A DNA stretch of 43,355 bases. Source: Alphaproteobacteria bacterium (GTDB lineage: Bacteria > Pseudomonadota > Alphaproteobacteria > UBA2136 > UBA6156). Position 1 is the stretch's first letter. Each line of letters begins with the position of its first letter. Under the pieces are notes generated by a model that did no database searches, had not been told where the DNA came from, and saw only the letters and a list, made by a program, of their open reading frames with translations. The position numbers and the translations under genes are program-made. This document shows positions 36,188 through 43,355 of this stretch, in pieces. The stretch is from contig JAIXUT010000070.1 in the NCBI GenBank assembly GCA_027483385.1, positions 1 through 43,355 on the forward strand. Reading direction: 5' to 3'.

Positions 36188-36688
36188 CTAATTCTTGGCC
36201 ACCCAGCGGCCTTCCTGTTGGGCAAAGTATTGCAGCGGGTGCCCTGCGGCTTTGTAAGTTTTGTACAGGCTGCGGGCACGTTCCACTTCCGCAGGCACTG
36301 CTGAAAACAGGTAGCAAAGTTTGGGGCATTCCGTTTGCAGCAGCGGCCCTAGCGCAGCTTCGGCCCCCGCCAGTACCACGGGTAAGCGGGGGCCATTGGT
36401 GGCCGAAAGGTGTGGAGTGGGAGATGATTCTTCTTCGGTATTTACAATTAAAATCGGCTGCTGGGCACTGTTGCCGTGCAAGGGCATGCCGTGGGGCAAA
36501 AAGCTGCTGGCACTTAAAGTGCCCAACGTGCCCCAGAGCCCTTCATCGAGGCGCTGCGCCCGCGCCACCGTGGGTGCCACCAGCAGCACGGGGTGGCTTG
36601 CCGTGGCCCGTTGTAACAGGGCAGGCAGCACCGCATCAATCGCCGCTGGCGTGGCTTCCTGCACTTGGTAAAAGGCGAGAGGGGTCAT
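36188..36688 (-). CDS. holC: DNA polymerase III subunit chi
   Basis: HolC links the clamp-loader complex to single-strand-binding protein at the replication fork. The 166-residue protein opens MTPLAFYQVQ, has the helix AAIDAVLPALLQRATASHPV, the LWGT...SFLPHG stretch in which the Trp and PHG are conserved in the family, QPILIV, and the closing YKTYKAAGHPLQYFAQQEGRW typical of chi. Its ATG overlaps the upstream GNAT stop as ATGA. In many alphaproteobacteria holC neighbours pepA; here pepA is about 5 kb away on the same strand. Confidence 0.88.
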   Translation of the reverse strand: MTPLAFYQVQEATPAAIDAVLPALLQRATASHPVLLVAPTVARAQRLDEGLWGTLGTLSASSFLPHGMPLHGNSAQQPILIVNTEEESSPTPHLSATNGPRLPVVLAGAEAALGPLLQTECPKLCYLFSAVPAEVERARSLYKTYKAAGHPLQYFAQQEGRWVAKN

Positions 36689-37140
36689 AGTGTACGCACC
36701 ATTTGTACGCAGCCCTCCGCTATCGGGCTATTTAATTCCAGGGCATCCCAAACCTCTTCACGAAAGCCAGATGCCCGGTAGTAGCCCACGGCATCTTCAT
36801 CGGCATTCACTACAATTTCTTTGCCGCCGTGCTTAAGGGCCAGTTGGATTGCCTGTTCCAGCATTACGCGGCCATAGCCTTTGCGTTGATGCGTTTTTTC
36901 AATCGCTACCAGGCGTACGCAAAAGCGCCCATGGCTCAAATCATCAAGCCGTGTGGTGCCAATACCCTGACCGTTAAGTTTTAAAAGTACGGGGGTATTG
37001 GCTGGCTTAAGTTCATCAGGATGGTTGGGGTTATAGGTCGGTGAGGTACGCCCCCGGGCATCCCACAATTCGGCTTTGCGAATACGGTGATAGGCGGCCC
37101 ATTCTTCAGGTGTACTCACCTTAATGAGTTCAAGCGGCAT
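36685..37140 (-). CDS. GNAT-family N-acetyltransferase
   Basis: The 151-residue protein has the GNAT fold. The acetyl-CoA-binding motif A is VRLVAIEKTHQRKGYGRVML, followed by AIQLALKHGGKEIVVNAD and the motif B segment AVGYYRASGFREEVWD. The acceptor is unknown. I start at the ATG at 37140 (MPLELIKVST), which is one base after the SOUL gene stop; the track start at 37173 lies inside that gene. The stop overlaps holC. It is the middle gene of the SOUL-GNAT-holC run. Confidence 0.88.
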   Translation of the reverse strand: MPLELIKVSTPEEWAAYHRIRKAELWDARGRTSPTYNPNHPDELKPANTPVLLKLNGQGIGTTRLDDLSHGRFCVRLVAIEKTHQRKGYGRVMLEQAIQLALKHGGKEIVVNADEDAVGYYRASGFREEVWDALELNSPIAEGCVQMVRTL

Positions 37141-37141
37141 G

Positions 37142-37750
37142 TTATTTGCTTTCGACTGGCAGCCAAATTTCATTACGGCGCCACCAGGGTAATGTCCATG
37201 GGGGGTTGTAGCCCTGAATTTCAGCAGCTCCAGTGGGCTTAAGCTTTTGGCCGCTTAACCAGGTGCGCAGCAGGCCTTCGTTGGTGGCTTTGGCGGATTC
37301 TGTCAGCCAGCCGCTGAAGGTGACGGCCGCCACGCGGCGGGCCGGAAGTTCGACAATCTGGATGCGGCTATCAGCAGGTTTGGGCAGGGTGGTGCTGGTG
37401 TAGCGTTCGGGCAGGTAAAAGCGCATGAAGGTGCGGTTGGTACCTTCATTCACGGTCACGGGCGCTGTCATGCCAATGCTTTGCGTCTGCACCGTCACGG
37501 GTGCGGTCATGCCAATCGGGCCGGTGGGGTATTCCTTGAAAATATAATCGGCCAGAATGCGGAACGCCGAATTGGAAGAGGCTTCTGGGCCCGTCAGGGT
37601 TACGTCGGCGGCCAACTGAGGCGAATAATCCCGAATTTCGTAAGCGCCGTCGCGTGAGACCATTGTGTAGGTGGGTTCGGGCGTTTCGGCGAACACGTTC
37701 CCGAGCAGGGTACTTAAGCCCATGATGAACCCTCCTATAATTTTTTGCAT
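37142..37750 (-). CDS. SOUL-family heme-binding-like protein, exported
   Basis: The 202-residue protein has a signal peptide (MQKIIGGFIMGLSTLLGNVF, cleavage near FAE) and a SOUL/HBP domain: YTMVSRDGAYEIRDYSPQLA, NSAFRILADYIF and the doubled IGMTAPVTV element that is normal in this family, then FMRFYLPERY and RVAAVTFSGW. SOUL proteins bind heme or related tetrapyrroles weakly, and the bacterial role is unclear. GGTGA lies near the ATG. Upstream is an AT-rich 12-bp palindrome (TTTTTATAAAAA) between it and the sensor kinase. Confidence 0.9.
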   Translation of the reverse strand: MQKIIGGFIMGLSTLLGNVFAETPEPTYTMVSRDGAYEIRDYSPQLAADVTLTGPEASSNSAFRILADYIFKEYPTGPIGMTAPVTVQTQSIGMTAPVTVNEGTNRTFMRFYLPERYTSTTLPKPADSRIQIVELPARRVAAVTFSGWLTESAKATNEGLLRTWLSGQKLKPTGAAEIQGYNPPWTLPWWRRNEIWLPVESK

Positions 37751-37780
37751 AGATTCACCCTTGCATACTTTTTATAAAAA

Positions 37781-39226
37781 TTACACAGGCAATGTCAGCT
37801 TAAAAGCACAGCCGCCGCCAGCGCGACTGCTGACCGACGCCTGCCCGCCATGCTGGCGCATCACTTCGGCCACCAGCGCCAGCCCCAGGCCCGCACCACC
37901 GTGATGGCCTTCGTGGGGCACATCGGGGCCTTGCCAGAAGCGCGTGAACACCAGCGCCTGTTCCGAGGCGGGGATGCCAGGACCACGGTCGTTGACAGTC
38001 AGTTCGATGCGGTTGCCGCTGCTTTCCAGTGTCACTTCAATATTGCCCTTTTTGGGCGAGTGGCGAATGGCGTTGTCAATCAGGTTGCTGATGGCTTCAG
38101 TGAGCAGCCCTGCGTCGTGCCGCGCTAGCAGGGGGGTACTTGGGCCGCTGTAGGCCAAATTCACGCCCGCCTGACGGGCCAGCGGCACCAGGCTGGCCAC
38201 CACAGTGCGGGTGGTTTCGCCGATATCGGCCACCGCCAGGTTGGCGCTGTGCTGGCTTAACACCGCGTAGTGCAGCAGCTGGCGCACCAGACGGCTCATC
38301 CGCTGGACATCCTTGAGTAAAAGTTCCTTGCCTTTAAAGTCATCGAGCTGTTCCAGGCGCGCCTGCAGCACGGCCAGTGGCGTTTTAAGCTGGTGTGCGG
38401 TATCGGCGGTGAGGCCCTTTTGCGCGTCAATCGTGCGGGTGAGTTGCCCCAGCAGGGTGTTGAAGCTATCGACCAGTGGGCGCACTTCACGCGGGACATT
38501 TTCCAGTGCCAGGGTTTCGCCACTTAAAGCATCGAGAGCCCGCACCTTGCCGCTGAGGCGGTAAAGCGGATTAATAGCACTGCGCAAGGTCAGCCACCCC
38601 AGCAACAGCGCCACAAGTAGCAGGGGCACAGCATAGCTTAACAGGCTGTAAAAGGTTTCGGTGGTGGCCGTGCCAAGCAGGGCGTCATCGATGGTACGGT
38701 TCTGCCCCACGGTGAGGTAATATACCCCACGCGGCGTGTTGACGGGCATGGAGAGGATGTACATGGCTTCGTTGCGGCCATCGCGCGCCACGGTGTTAAG
38801 GAGTACGGGCCGATTGGCTTTCAGGCCCAAGGCGGGTGCCAGGTAAGCGCGGGCCATGGGCACGCTTTCCAGGGTAATGCGGCCCTCGGCGTTTTCCACC
38901 ATAAAGGTGTAGCCATCGAGGCGCTGGGCGTAGGCGTTTAAAGTTTCGTTGGCCAAGCGCATTTGCAGGGGGCCACCCGGAATATCCTGCAAGCCCGCCA
39001 CCAGTTCGGCGGCTTGGCGGCGGAGGAATTCATCCTGGATGCGGTCGCCCGCCTGATTGAGTAGCCAAGCGGTGAGGCCGACCACAGTCAGCATCAGCAC
39101 CAGCAACAGCACGCCCGTGCGGAACATCAGGCGCCCCAGCAGGCTGCCCGCCCGCGTACGTGGCATGATGAGCTTTTGCAGCGGTTTCGGGAGCTGGCGG
39201 GGCAGCGGCAGATGGGGGAGGGGCAC
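37781..39226 (-). CDS. Sensor histidine kinase of a two-component system
   Basis: The 481-residue kinase has two membrane helices (GVLLLVLMLTVVGLTAWLLN and SYAVPLLLVALLLGWLTL) flanking a periplasmic sensor of about 120 residues, a HAMP-like linker (SAINPLYRLSGKVRALD), the H-box ADTAHQLKTPLAVL, and the ATPase domain with N-box NLIDNAIRHSP, G1 NDRGPGIP, F-box RFWQGP and G2 GGAGLGLALV. The H-box spelling is that of the TctE/QseC group. The start is a GTG at 39226, 25 bp after the regulator stop; an ATG at 39166 is an alternative. The signal is unknown. Confidence 0.92.
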   Translation of the reverse strand: MPLPHLPLPRQLPKPLQKLIMPRTRAGSLLGRLMFRTGVLLLVLMLTVVGLTAWLLNQAGDRIQDEFLRRQAAELVAGLQDIPGGPLQMRLANETLNAYAQRLDGYTFMVENAEGRITLESVPMARAYLAPALGLKANRPVLLNTVARDGRNEAMYILSMPVNTPRGVYYLTVGQNRTIDDALLGTATTETFYSLLSYAVPLLLVALLLGWLTLRSAINPLYRLSGKVRALDALSGETLALENVPREVRPLVDSFNTLLGQLTRTIDAQKGLTADTAHQLKTPLAVLQARLEQLDDFKGKELLLKDVQRMSRLVRQLLHYAVLSQHSANLAVADIGETTRTVVASLVPLARQAGVNLAYSGPSTPLLARHDAGLLTEAISNLIDNAIRHSPKKGNIEVTLESSGNRIELTVNDRGPGIPASEQALVFTRFWQGPDVPHEGHHGGAGLGLALVAEVMRQHGGQASVSSRAGGGCAFKLTLPV

Positions 39227-39251
39227 GGAGTTACCTGTTACGTTGAAGGAT

Positions 39252-39944
39252 TTATTTGGCGGGTTTTATTTCATCGGCCATGTAGCCTACGCCGCGCACG
39301 GTCACGATTTCCAGCGTCGCACCGCTGCCTTCCAGCAGTTTGCGCAGACGGTGCACGGCCACTTCCAGCGCGTTGCGGCTGTCGGCGCCTTCTTCCTTGT
39401 GGCTGTTGCCGTACAAGGCTTGTTCCAGCACATCCTTGCCCACCACTTCGCCTGCCCGTTGCAGCAAATGCCGCAGCAGCACCACTTCGCGCTTGCCAAA
39501 CAGGGCGGCCTTGCCCCCAATTTTGACTGTATCATGCAGCGTATCGAGCACCACGTTGCCTGCTTCCAGCTGCAAGCCTTTGGCGCCAGCGGTGCGGCGT
39601 AACAAGGCTTTCAGGCGCGCAATAAGTTCGAACAACGAAAATGGTTTGCCCAAGTAATCATCCGCACCCGCTTCCAGCCCCGTGACGCGGTCTTTGGGCA
39701 GGCCAAGCGCGGTGAGCATCAGAATTGGCACGCCGTTGCCTGCGGCCCGCAGTTCTTTCACCAAATCGAGGCCATCGCCATCGGGCAGGCGGCGGTCGGA
39801 AATCACCGCATCGAAGGGTTGCGCGAGGGCACTGCGGGCATCGGCCAGATTATGCACCACATGGGCAGCATAGCCGTGCTGGCGCAGGGTTTGGTCCATT
39901 AACCCGGCAAGGCTTTTTTCATCTTCGATGACCAGAATCCGCAT
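39252..39944 (-). CDS. OmpR/PhoB-family response regulator
   Basis: The 230-residue regulator has a receiver domain (MRILVIEDEKSL, phosphoacceptor Asp50 in AVISDRRLPDGDG, MLTALGL, the switch Lys in LGKPFSLFEL) and a winged-helix DNA-binding domain (LFGKREVVLLRHLLQRAGEV, NALEVAVHRLRKLLEG, VRGVGYMAD). It belongs to the TctD/QseB-like subgroup that pairs with the kinase encoded directly downstream. AAAGGAT precedes the ATG. An inverted repeat about 20-54 bp upstream could be an autoregulatory site. Confidence 0.94.
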   Translation of the reverse strand: MRILVIEDEKSLAGLMDQTLRQHGYAAHVVHNLADARSALAQPFDAVISDRRLPDGDGLDLVKELRAAGNGVPILMLTALGLPKDRVTGLEAGADDYLGKPFSLFELIARLKALLRRTAGAKGLQLEAGNVVLDTLHDTVKIGGKAALFGKREVVLLRHLLQRAGEVVGKDVLEQALYGNSHKEEGADSRNALEVAVHRLRKLLEGSGATLEIVTVRGVGYMADEIKPAK

Positions 39945-39964
39945 GGCATAATCCTTTATATTTG

Positions 39965-39998
39965 TAAGGTTGTGTGCAGTTTTGCAAAGATAACCTTA
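39965..39998. promoter_or_regulatory. Inverted repeat upstream of the response regulator
   Basis: TAAGGTT (39965-39971) and AACCTTA (39992-39998) form a perfect 7-bp inverted repeat with a 20-bp spacer, just upstream of the regulator gene. The placement suits autoregulation, but no second copy was sought systematically. Confidence 0.35.
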
Positions 39999-40040
39999 AA
40001 AGGCAAGGGTAAGGCGGGCGCGTGTAAGGCAGCGGTTAGG

Positions 40041-40835
40041 CTATAGGTTAAGGTAAGCGATGTGCTGCAGAAAAAGCCCGTCGGGCGCAAAGGTGGTGCC
40101 GGCCTGGCGGCGGTCGTGGGCGGCGAGCAGCCCCCGTAAATCGGGGTCGCGTTCGTTCATCCCCACCTGCACCAAGGTGCCAACCAAGTTACGCACCATA
40201 TGGTGCAGGAAGTGGTCGGCACCGAGTTCGAGTTCGTGCAGCTGGTCGCCCACTTGTATAAAACGCGCATGGGTGAGGGTGCAGATGGGGTTGCGGCTCT
40301 GGCATTCGGCGTCGCGCAGGCTGCTAAAGTCGGTCGGCGCATCCACGGGCAGGCTGGCAATGGCCTGCTGCATGGCGGCAAGGTTAAGTTCGGTGCCAAA
40401 CAGCGGCGGGGCATGGCCAACAAAGTGCAGCAAATCGGGCCGCATTTGCCGCCCCGCCCACAGCCGGTACACATAGTGCCGCGCGGTGGCGCTGAAGCGG
40501 GCATGAAAGGTGAGGGGCACCGCCTCTGCGGCAATGCAACGAATGCTGAGGGGCAGGTAGCGGTTCAGGCCATCGATGAAGGTATGGACGGGGCGGTTGC
40601 TGAAAATATCTGGAATATCGGCATGCGCCACCTGGCCATGGGCATGCACGCCCGCATCGGTGCGGCCTGCGGCAATCAGTTCCTTGGGCTGCAGGGTGTG
40701 CGTGACCAACAATTGGTTGAGGGCCTCGGCCACCGTGCCCTGCACACTGGGCTTGACTGGCGTGCCCTTGGCCGACTGATACTGCCAGCCGCCATACGGG
40801 TGGCCGTTGTATTGCAGGGTTAGTTTCAGGCGCAT
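40041..40835 (-). CDS. truA: tRNA pseudouridine38-40 synthase
   Basis: TruA converts uridines 38-40 of the tRNA anticodon stem to pseudouridine. The protein (264 residues from the chosen start) shows LTLQYNGHPYGGWQYQ, the catalytic Asp in AAGRTDAGVHAHGQVAH, the helix VHTFIDGLNRYLP, FHARFSATARHYVYRLW, FSSLRDAECQSRNP and the final HHMVRNLVGTLVQVG. The start is ambiguous: the ATG at 40835 (MRLKLTLQYNG) matches the family, an ATG at 40850 adds five residues, and the track start at 40862 is a TTG. A terminator separates it from the upstream peptidase gene. Confidence 0.95.
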   Translation of the reverse strand: MRLKLTLQYNGHPYGGWQYQSAKGTPVKPSVQGTVAEALNQLLVTHTLQPKELIAAGRTDAGVHAHGQVAHADIPDIFSNRPVHTFIDGLNRYLPLSIRCIAAEAVPLTFHARFSATARHYVYRLWAGRQMRPDLLHFVGHAPPLFGTELNLAAMQQAIASLPVDAPTDFSSLRDAECQSRNPICTLTHARFIQVGDQLHELELGADHFLHHMVRNLVGTLVQVGMNERDPDLRGLLAAHDRRQAGTTFAPDGLFLQHIAYLNL

Positions 40836-40860
40836 GGGCGTTTGTGGCATAGCCGCGGCC

Positions 40861-40886
40861 AAATGAAAACCCCGGCGTAGCGGGGC
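40861..40886 (-). terminator. Short terminator-like hairpin after the M42 gene
   Basis: On the minus strand CCCCG and CGGGG pair around a six-base loop and are followed by TTTTCATTT. The stem is only 5 bp, so readthrough into truA is likely. Confidence 0.6.
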
Positions 40887-40901
40887 TTAGGTGGGAATAT
40901 T

Positions 40902-41993
40902 TTAGGCTTTGGCCACAAAATGGTGCAGTGTTTGGAGCATACCAGCGTAGGCTTTCAGGCTCGCGGCTTCTAAGCTGTGGAGGCCATAGATGGGGGTGAC
41001 GATACACCCCAAACGCCCCTTAAACCCTGCGCTGCGGGCCTGTTCGGCGTCGGTGCCACCGCCTTCAAAGGTGCGGCGTTCAAAGCCAGCCTTAGTGCGT
41101 TCGGCGGCGGCTTCCAGTTCTTCCGTTAAGCTCTGGCTATACGGAAAACGCCCGGCCTTTTGCTTGATGACAAAGTTATTGATGTCATCCACTTCCTCAC
41201 CAATCGAGGTATCCACCGCAATGAAGTCGGTCATTTCGGGCCGTAGCACACTGGTGCCGCCCATGCCTGCTTCTTCGGCCGCACTCCAGAGCAAATCCAG
41301 GGTAAAGCGCGGGGTAATTTTTTGCGCCTTCATAAGTTCCAGCAAACTGAGTAACCCCGCGCAGCCAAGGGTGTTATCCAGCCAGCGGCCCCGAATGCTG
41401 CTGTGGGCTTCAGTAACCACCAATTGCGGTGCCAGCCACACCAGCTGACCAGTTTTAACCCCCAACTTCTGAAGGGTTTCCTTGCCGTTCTTTTTGGTGC
41501 AAGCAATGCAGGCATCGGGGCGCAGCCGAATGTGCTTCCATTTGTGCGCGCGCTTTTCAAAACCTTCGCCGCCCACACGGTGAATTGGGGTTTCGGTGTG
41601 GGTAATCACCCCCGCCAGCAGCCCTTTGGAGGTGGCGATGCTGGCGATGACGCCGTCCATCACGTGGCCAGGGTAAAGCCCGCCAATGGCACTAATTTTG
41701 ACGGTGCCATCGTCAAACAATTCATCGACCATCAGGCCAATGCGGTCGAGGTGCGCACCCAGGCCCACCACGCGGGCTTTGTCCTTACCCAGCACGGTAA
41801 TGCGCAGGGTGTCATCGGGCTGGCGATGGGTGATGTAGCCCAGCTTTTTGGCTTCGCGCACGACGTAGTCGGCCACTGCGCCCACCCGGTTGGTGGCGGC
41901 AGGGATTTGCAGCAGGGCTTCGGTGTGGTGCAGCGCCCGCGCCAGCAAGGGCGACGTTGGGACGATAGTTTTTTTGGGCGTATTTTTGGGCAT
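40902..41993 (-). CDS. M42-family aminopeptidase
   Basis: The 363-residue protein is a dinuclear metallo-aminopeptidase of family M42 (the FrvX/glutamyl aminopeptidase-like tetrahedral enzymes). Metal ligands and catalytic acids are visible in LGAHLDRIGLMV, RWLDNTLGCAGLL, SAAEEAGMGGTS (the Glu pair), AVDTSIG and YGLHSLEA. A basic stretch precedes the core (MPKNTPKKTIVP). It trims peptides after the proteasome-like proteases. M42 enzymes are better known from archaea and Firmicutes. It lies 14 bp downstream of pepA with no Shine-Dalgarno, so it probably depends on pepA translation. Confidence 0.9.
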   Translation of the reverse strand: MPKNTPKKTIVPTSPLLARALHHTEALLQIPAATNRVGAVADYVVREAKKLGYITHRQPDDTLRITVLGKDKARVVGLGAHLDRIGLMVDELFDDGTVKISAIGGLYPGHVMDGVIASIATSKGLLAGVITHTETPIHRVGGEGFEKRAHKWKHIRLRPDACIACTKKNGKETLQKLGVKTGQLVWLAPQLVVTEAHSSIRGRWLDNTLGCAGLLSLLELMKAQKITPRFTLDLLWSAAEEAGMGGTSVLRPEMTDFIAVDTSIGEEVDDINNFVIKQKAGRFPYSQSLTEELEAAAERTKAGFERRTFEGGGTDAEQARSAGFKGRLGCIVTPIYGLHSLEAASLKAYAGMLQTLHHFVAKA

Positions 41994-42007
41994 CGGAAGT
42001 TACTTTT

Positions 42008-43354
42008 TTATGCAGGAATTTTACGCGGGCGGCCACGCTTGCCACCTGTGGCAGCTTTGGGTGCCACAACGCTGGCCGCAGTAATTTTGGCGGGACGGCC
42101 ACGGCGTTTGCCAACTTTGGCCGATGGGGCTTCTTGTAAGCCTTCCAGCCATTCCACCAGCAGGCGTTGGCCAAAGCCCGTTCCGCCCTTCAGGTGTTTA
42201 TTACCACCAATTTCAAATTTATCCGACCAAGCAACACTGGCAATATCGAGGTGTGCCCAAGGTGTTTTACCAACAAACCGTTTGATAAAGTTAGCGCCAA
42301 CTGAAGAGCCGCCTGCACCACCTGCACTGTCGTTACAGATATCGGCAACCTCACTTTTACTGATAAAACAATCGTCAGTAGGCATATTCCAAAGTTCTTC
42401 ACCGACACTAATTCCTGCTTTAAGTAATGCATTTCCAAGCGCATCCTTGTTGGTAAATAGCCCGCCATAACGGCCCCCTAAAGCTACACCAATCGCACCA
42501 GTCAGTGTCGCCAAATCTACCACCGCAGCGGGGGTAAATTTATCGATGGTGTAGGCCACCGCATCGGCCAGCACCAGGCGGCCTTCGGCGTCGGTGTGGC
42601 CAATTTCCACCGTGGTGCCGTTGTAGGCCGTATAGATACTATCCATCACAAACGGGGTGGTGCCAATCATGTTCATGGCGCACGCCATGGTGCCAACAAC
42701 ATTCACTTTGGCCTTGCGGGCAGCCAGGGCCTGCATGGCGCCCAGCACGGAGGCCGCACCCGACATATCAAACTTCATGCCGCGCATGCTGTTACCGGGC
42801 TTCACGTTATAGCCGCCAGTGTCGAACATAATCCCTTTCCCGACAATCGCGTAGGTGGGGGCATCTTTGCCCGCACCCTGGTAATGCATGGTGATGAGGC
42901 GGGGCTGGTCTTCGGGGGCGGCGGCGCCGCCAACGGCAAGCATGAGGTTGCAGCCCATTTTTTTGAGCTGCTTTTCATCAAACACCTCCACCTTCACACC
43001 AATCTTTTCAAGCTTCTTGGCAGCATCGGCCATGTACTGGGGGTTGGCCAGATTGGGCGGCGTGTTTTGCGCGGTACGGGTTAAGTCATTCGCGGCCAGC
43101 AGCTTTTGGGTATGCGGCCATTGCTCTTCAATTTCGCGCGCGCTGCGGGTGGATGTGAGAATGCTCAGTGCCTCAAAACGGGGGGCGTCGTGGTCCTTCA
43201 GTTCGGTTTTAAATTGGTCGAAGCGGTACATGGCCATGTGCACGCCTTCGGCCATTTTTAGCGCACAGGTTGGGGTGTTGGCTTCTAGTTCGCCGAGTGC
43301 TACGCAGGCTTCTTTCACGCCCATGGCATCGAGCACTTTGCCCAGCGCCAACCC
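42008..43354 (-). CDS. pepA: Leucyl aminopeptidase (M17) with AT-hook-like C-terminal tail, 5' truncated
   Basis: This is the C-terminal 448 residues of an M17 aminopeptidase, a hexameric di-metal enzyme that removes N-terminal residues from peptides. The frame is open at the window's right edge; the track start at 43351 is a TTG and not the real start. The catalytic core is complete: AIVGKGIMFDTGGYNVKPGN, MKFDMSGAASV, and TDAEGRLVLADAV with its metal-binding Asp and Glu and the catalytic Arg. The signature is GHTDAEGRL rather than NTDAEGRL. The family normally ends at TGFGQRLLVEWL. Here about 40 residues follow and contain KRRGRPAK and KRGRPRK, both AT-hook-like. A low-GC patch lies inside the gene. 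Confidence 0.93.
   Translation of the reverse strand, partial: GLALGKVLDAMGVKEACVALGELEANTPTCALKMAEGVHMAMYRFDQFKTELKDHDAPRFEALSILTSTRSAREIEEQWPHTQKLLAANDLTRTAQNTPPNLANPQYMADAAKKLEKIGVKVEVFDEKQLKKMGCNLMLAVGGAAAPEDQPRLITMHYQGAGKDAPTYAIVGKGIMFDTGGYNVKPGNSMRGMKFDMSGAASVLGAMQALAARKAKVNVVGTMACAMNMIGTTPFVMDSIYTAYNGTTVEIGHTDAEGRLVLADAVAYTIDKFTPAAVVDLATLTGAIGVALGGRYGGLFTNKDALGNALLKAGISVGEELWNMPTDDCFISKSEVADICNDSAGGAGGSSVGANFIKRFVGKTPWAHLDIASVAWSDKFEIGGNKHLKGGTGFGQRLLVEWLEGLQEAPSAKVGKRRGRPAKITAASVVAPKAATGGKRGRPRKIPA
42181..42480. other. Low-GC patch inside pepA
   Basis: Hand counts give about 45% GC over these 300 bases, with individual 60-base lines at 38-53%. The flanking lines are about 63% (42061-42120) and 68% (42541-42600). 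The frame is intact throughout and encodes conserved catalytic-domain sequence. The boundaries are approximate. Confidence 0.6.
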
Positions 43355-43355
43355 C

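Noticed and set aside
37440-37530. Doubled IGMTAPVTV element in the SOUL protein as a possible recent duplication
   Set aside because: SOUL-family proteins normally carry two MTAPV elements, so this is a family feature.
41403-42470. Plus-strand ORF of 355 codons across the M42 and pepA genes
   Set aside because: It is antisense to two well-supported peptidases and its translation has no coherent domain pattern.

Overview
The window is a gene-dense stretch of bacterial chromosome. It has no rRNA, tRNA, CRISPR, insertion sequence or prophage signature that I can see, and no gene-free gap above about 125 bp. The gene content and order point to an alphaproteobacterium: recG divergent from sdhE-mfd, a bifunctional Rsh upstream of acpS-lepB-rnc-era, kdsA followed by an FtsB-type divisome gene, and pepA and holC nearby. 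KdsA, LepB, lipoboxes and many Sec signals indicate a Gram-negative envelope. Most of the sequence is GC-rich, with two clear low-GC exceptions. I cannot name the genus; an uncultured or poorly sampled lineage is an inference.

Layout, left to right. 1-4072 (+): envelope genes, namely an M23 endopeptidase cut by the window edge, a metallo-beta-lactamase-fold lipoprotein, a DMT-like transporter and a Wzx-like flippase. 4083-13485: DNA repair, with recG (-), sdhE-mfd (+), an unrecognised gene (-), a small membrane protein and uvrD/pcrA (+), followed by a membrane-anchored EEP-family hydrolase. 14400-17317: an exported protein with its own terminator (-), then kdsA, an FtsB-like gene and a low-GC MDR oxidoreductase that looks acquired. 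17314-23336: uvrA (-), a two-gene operon of unknown function (-) and rsh (+).

23458-26974 (+) is a tight six-gene operon: DUF2062, acpS, rnfH-like, lepB, rnc, era. It is followed by a coiled-coil membrane protein. 27848-31581 (-) is a five-gene run: TrxR-like ferredoxin-NADP reductase, a pilin-like small membrane protein, pth, ychF and a small P-loop kinase-like protein. 31637-36145 (+) is the least conventional block: a 37-residue lipoprotein absent from the ORF track, an orphan HdrB/SdhE-type CCG-domain protein, a small exported protein, an M48 lipoprotein protease and two consecutive SIMPL-domain proteins, closed by a bidirectional terminator. 36188-43354 (-) holds holC, a GNAT and a SOUL protein, a sensor kinase/response regulator pair, truA, an M42 peptidase and a leucyl aminopeptidase (cut by the window edge) with a C-terminal AT-hook-like tail.

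Most of the window is housekeeping. The strongest oddities are the AT-hook tail and internal low-GC patch of PepA, an Era whose G4 motif reads SQVD, an RnfH-like gene inside the acpS-lepB operon, the HdrB/M48/SIMPL envelope block, a pilin-like gene coupled to pth, the orphan two-gene operon opposite rsh, and several start codons placed where a promoter would give leaderless mRNA. I did not find a convincing new defence or mobile system. Functions are assigned by reading motifs; no database search was run.
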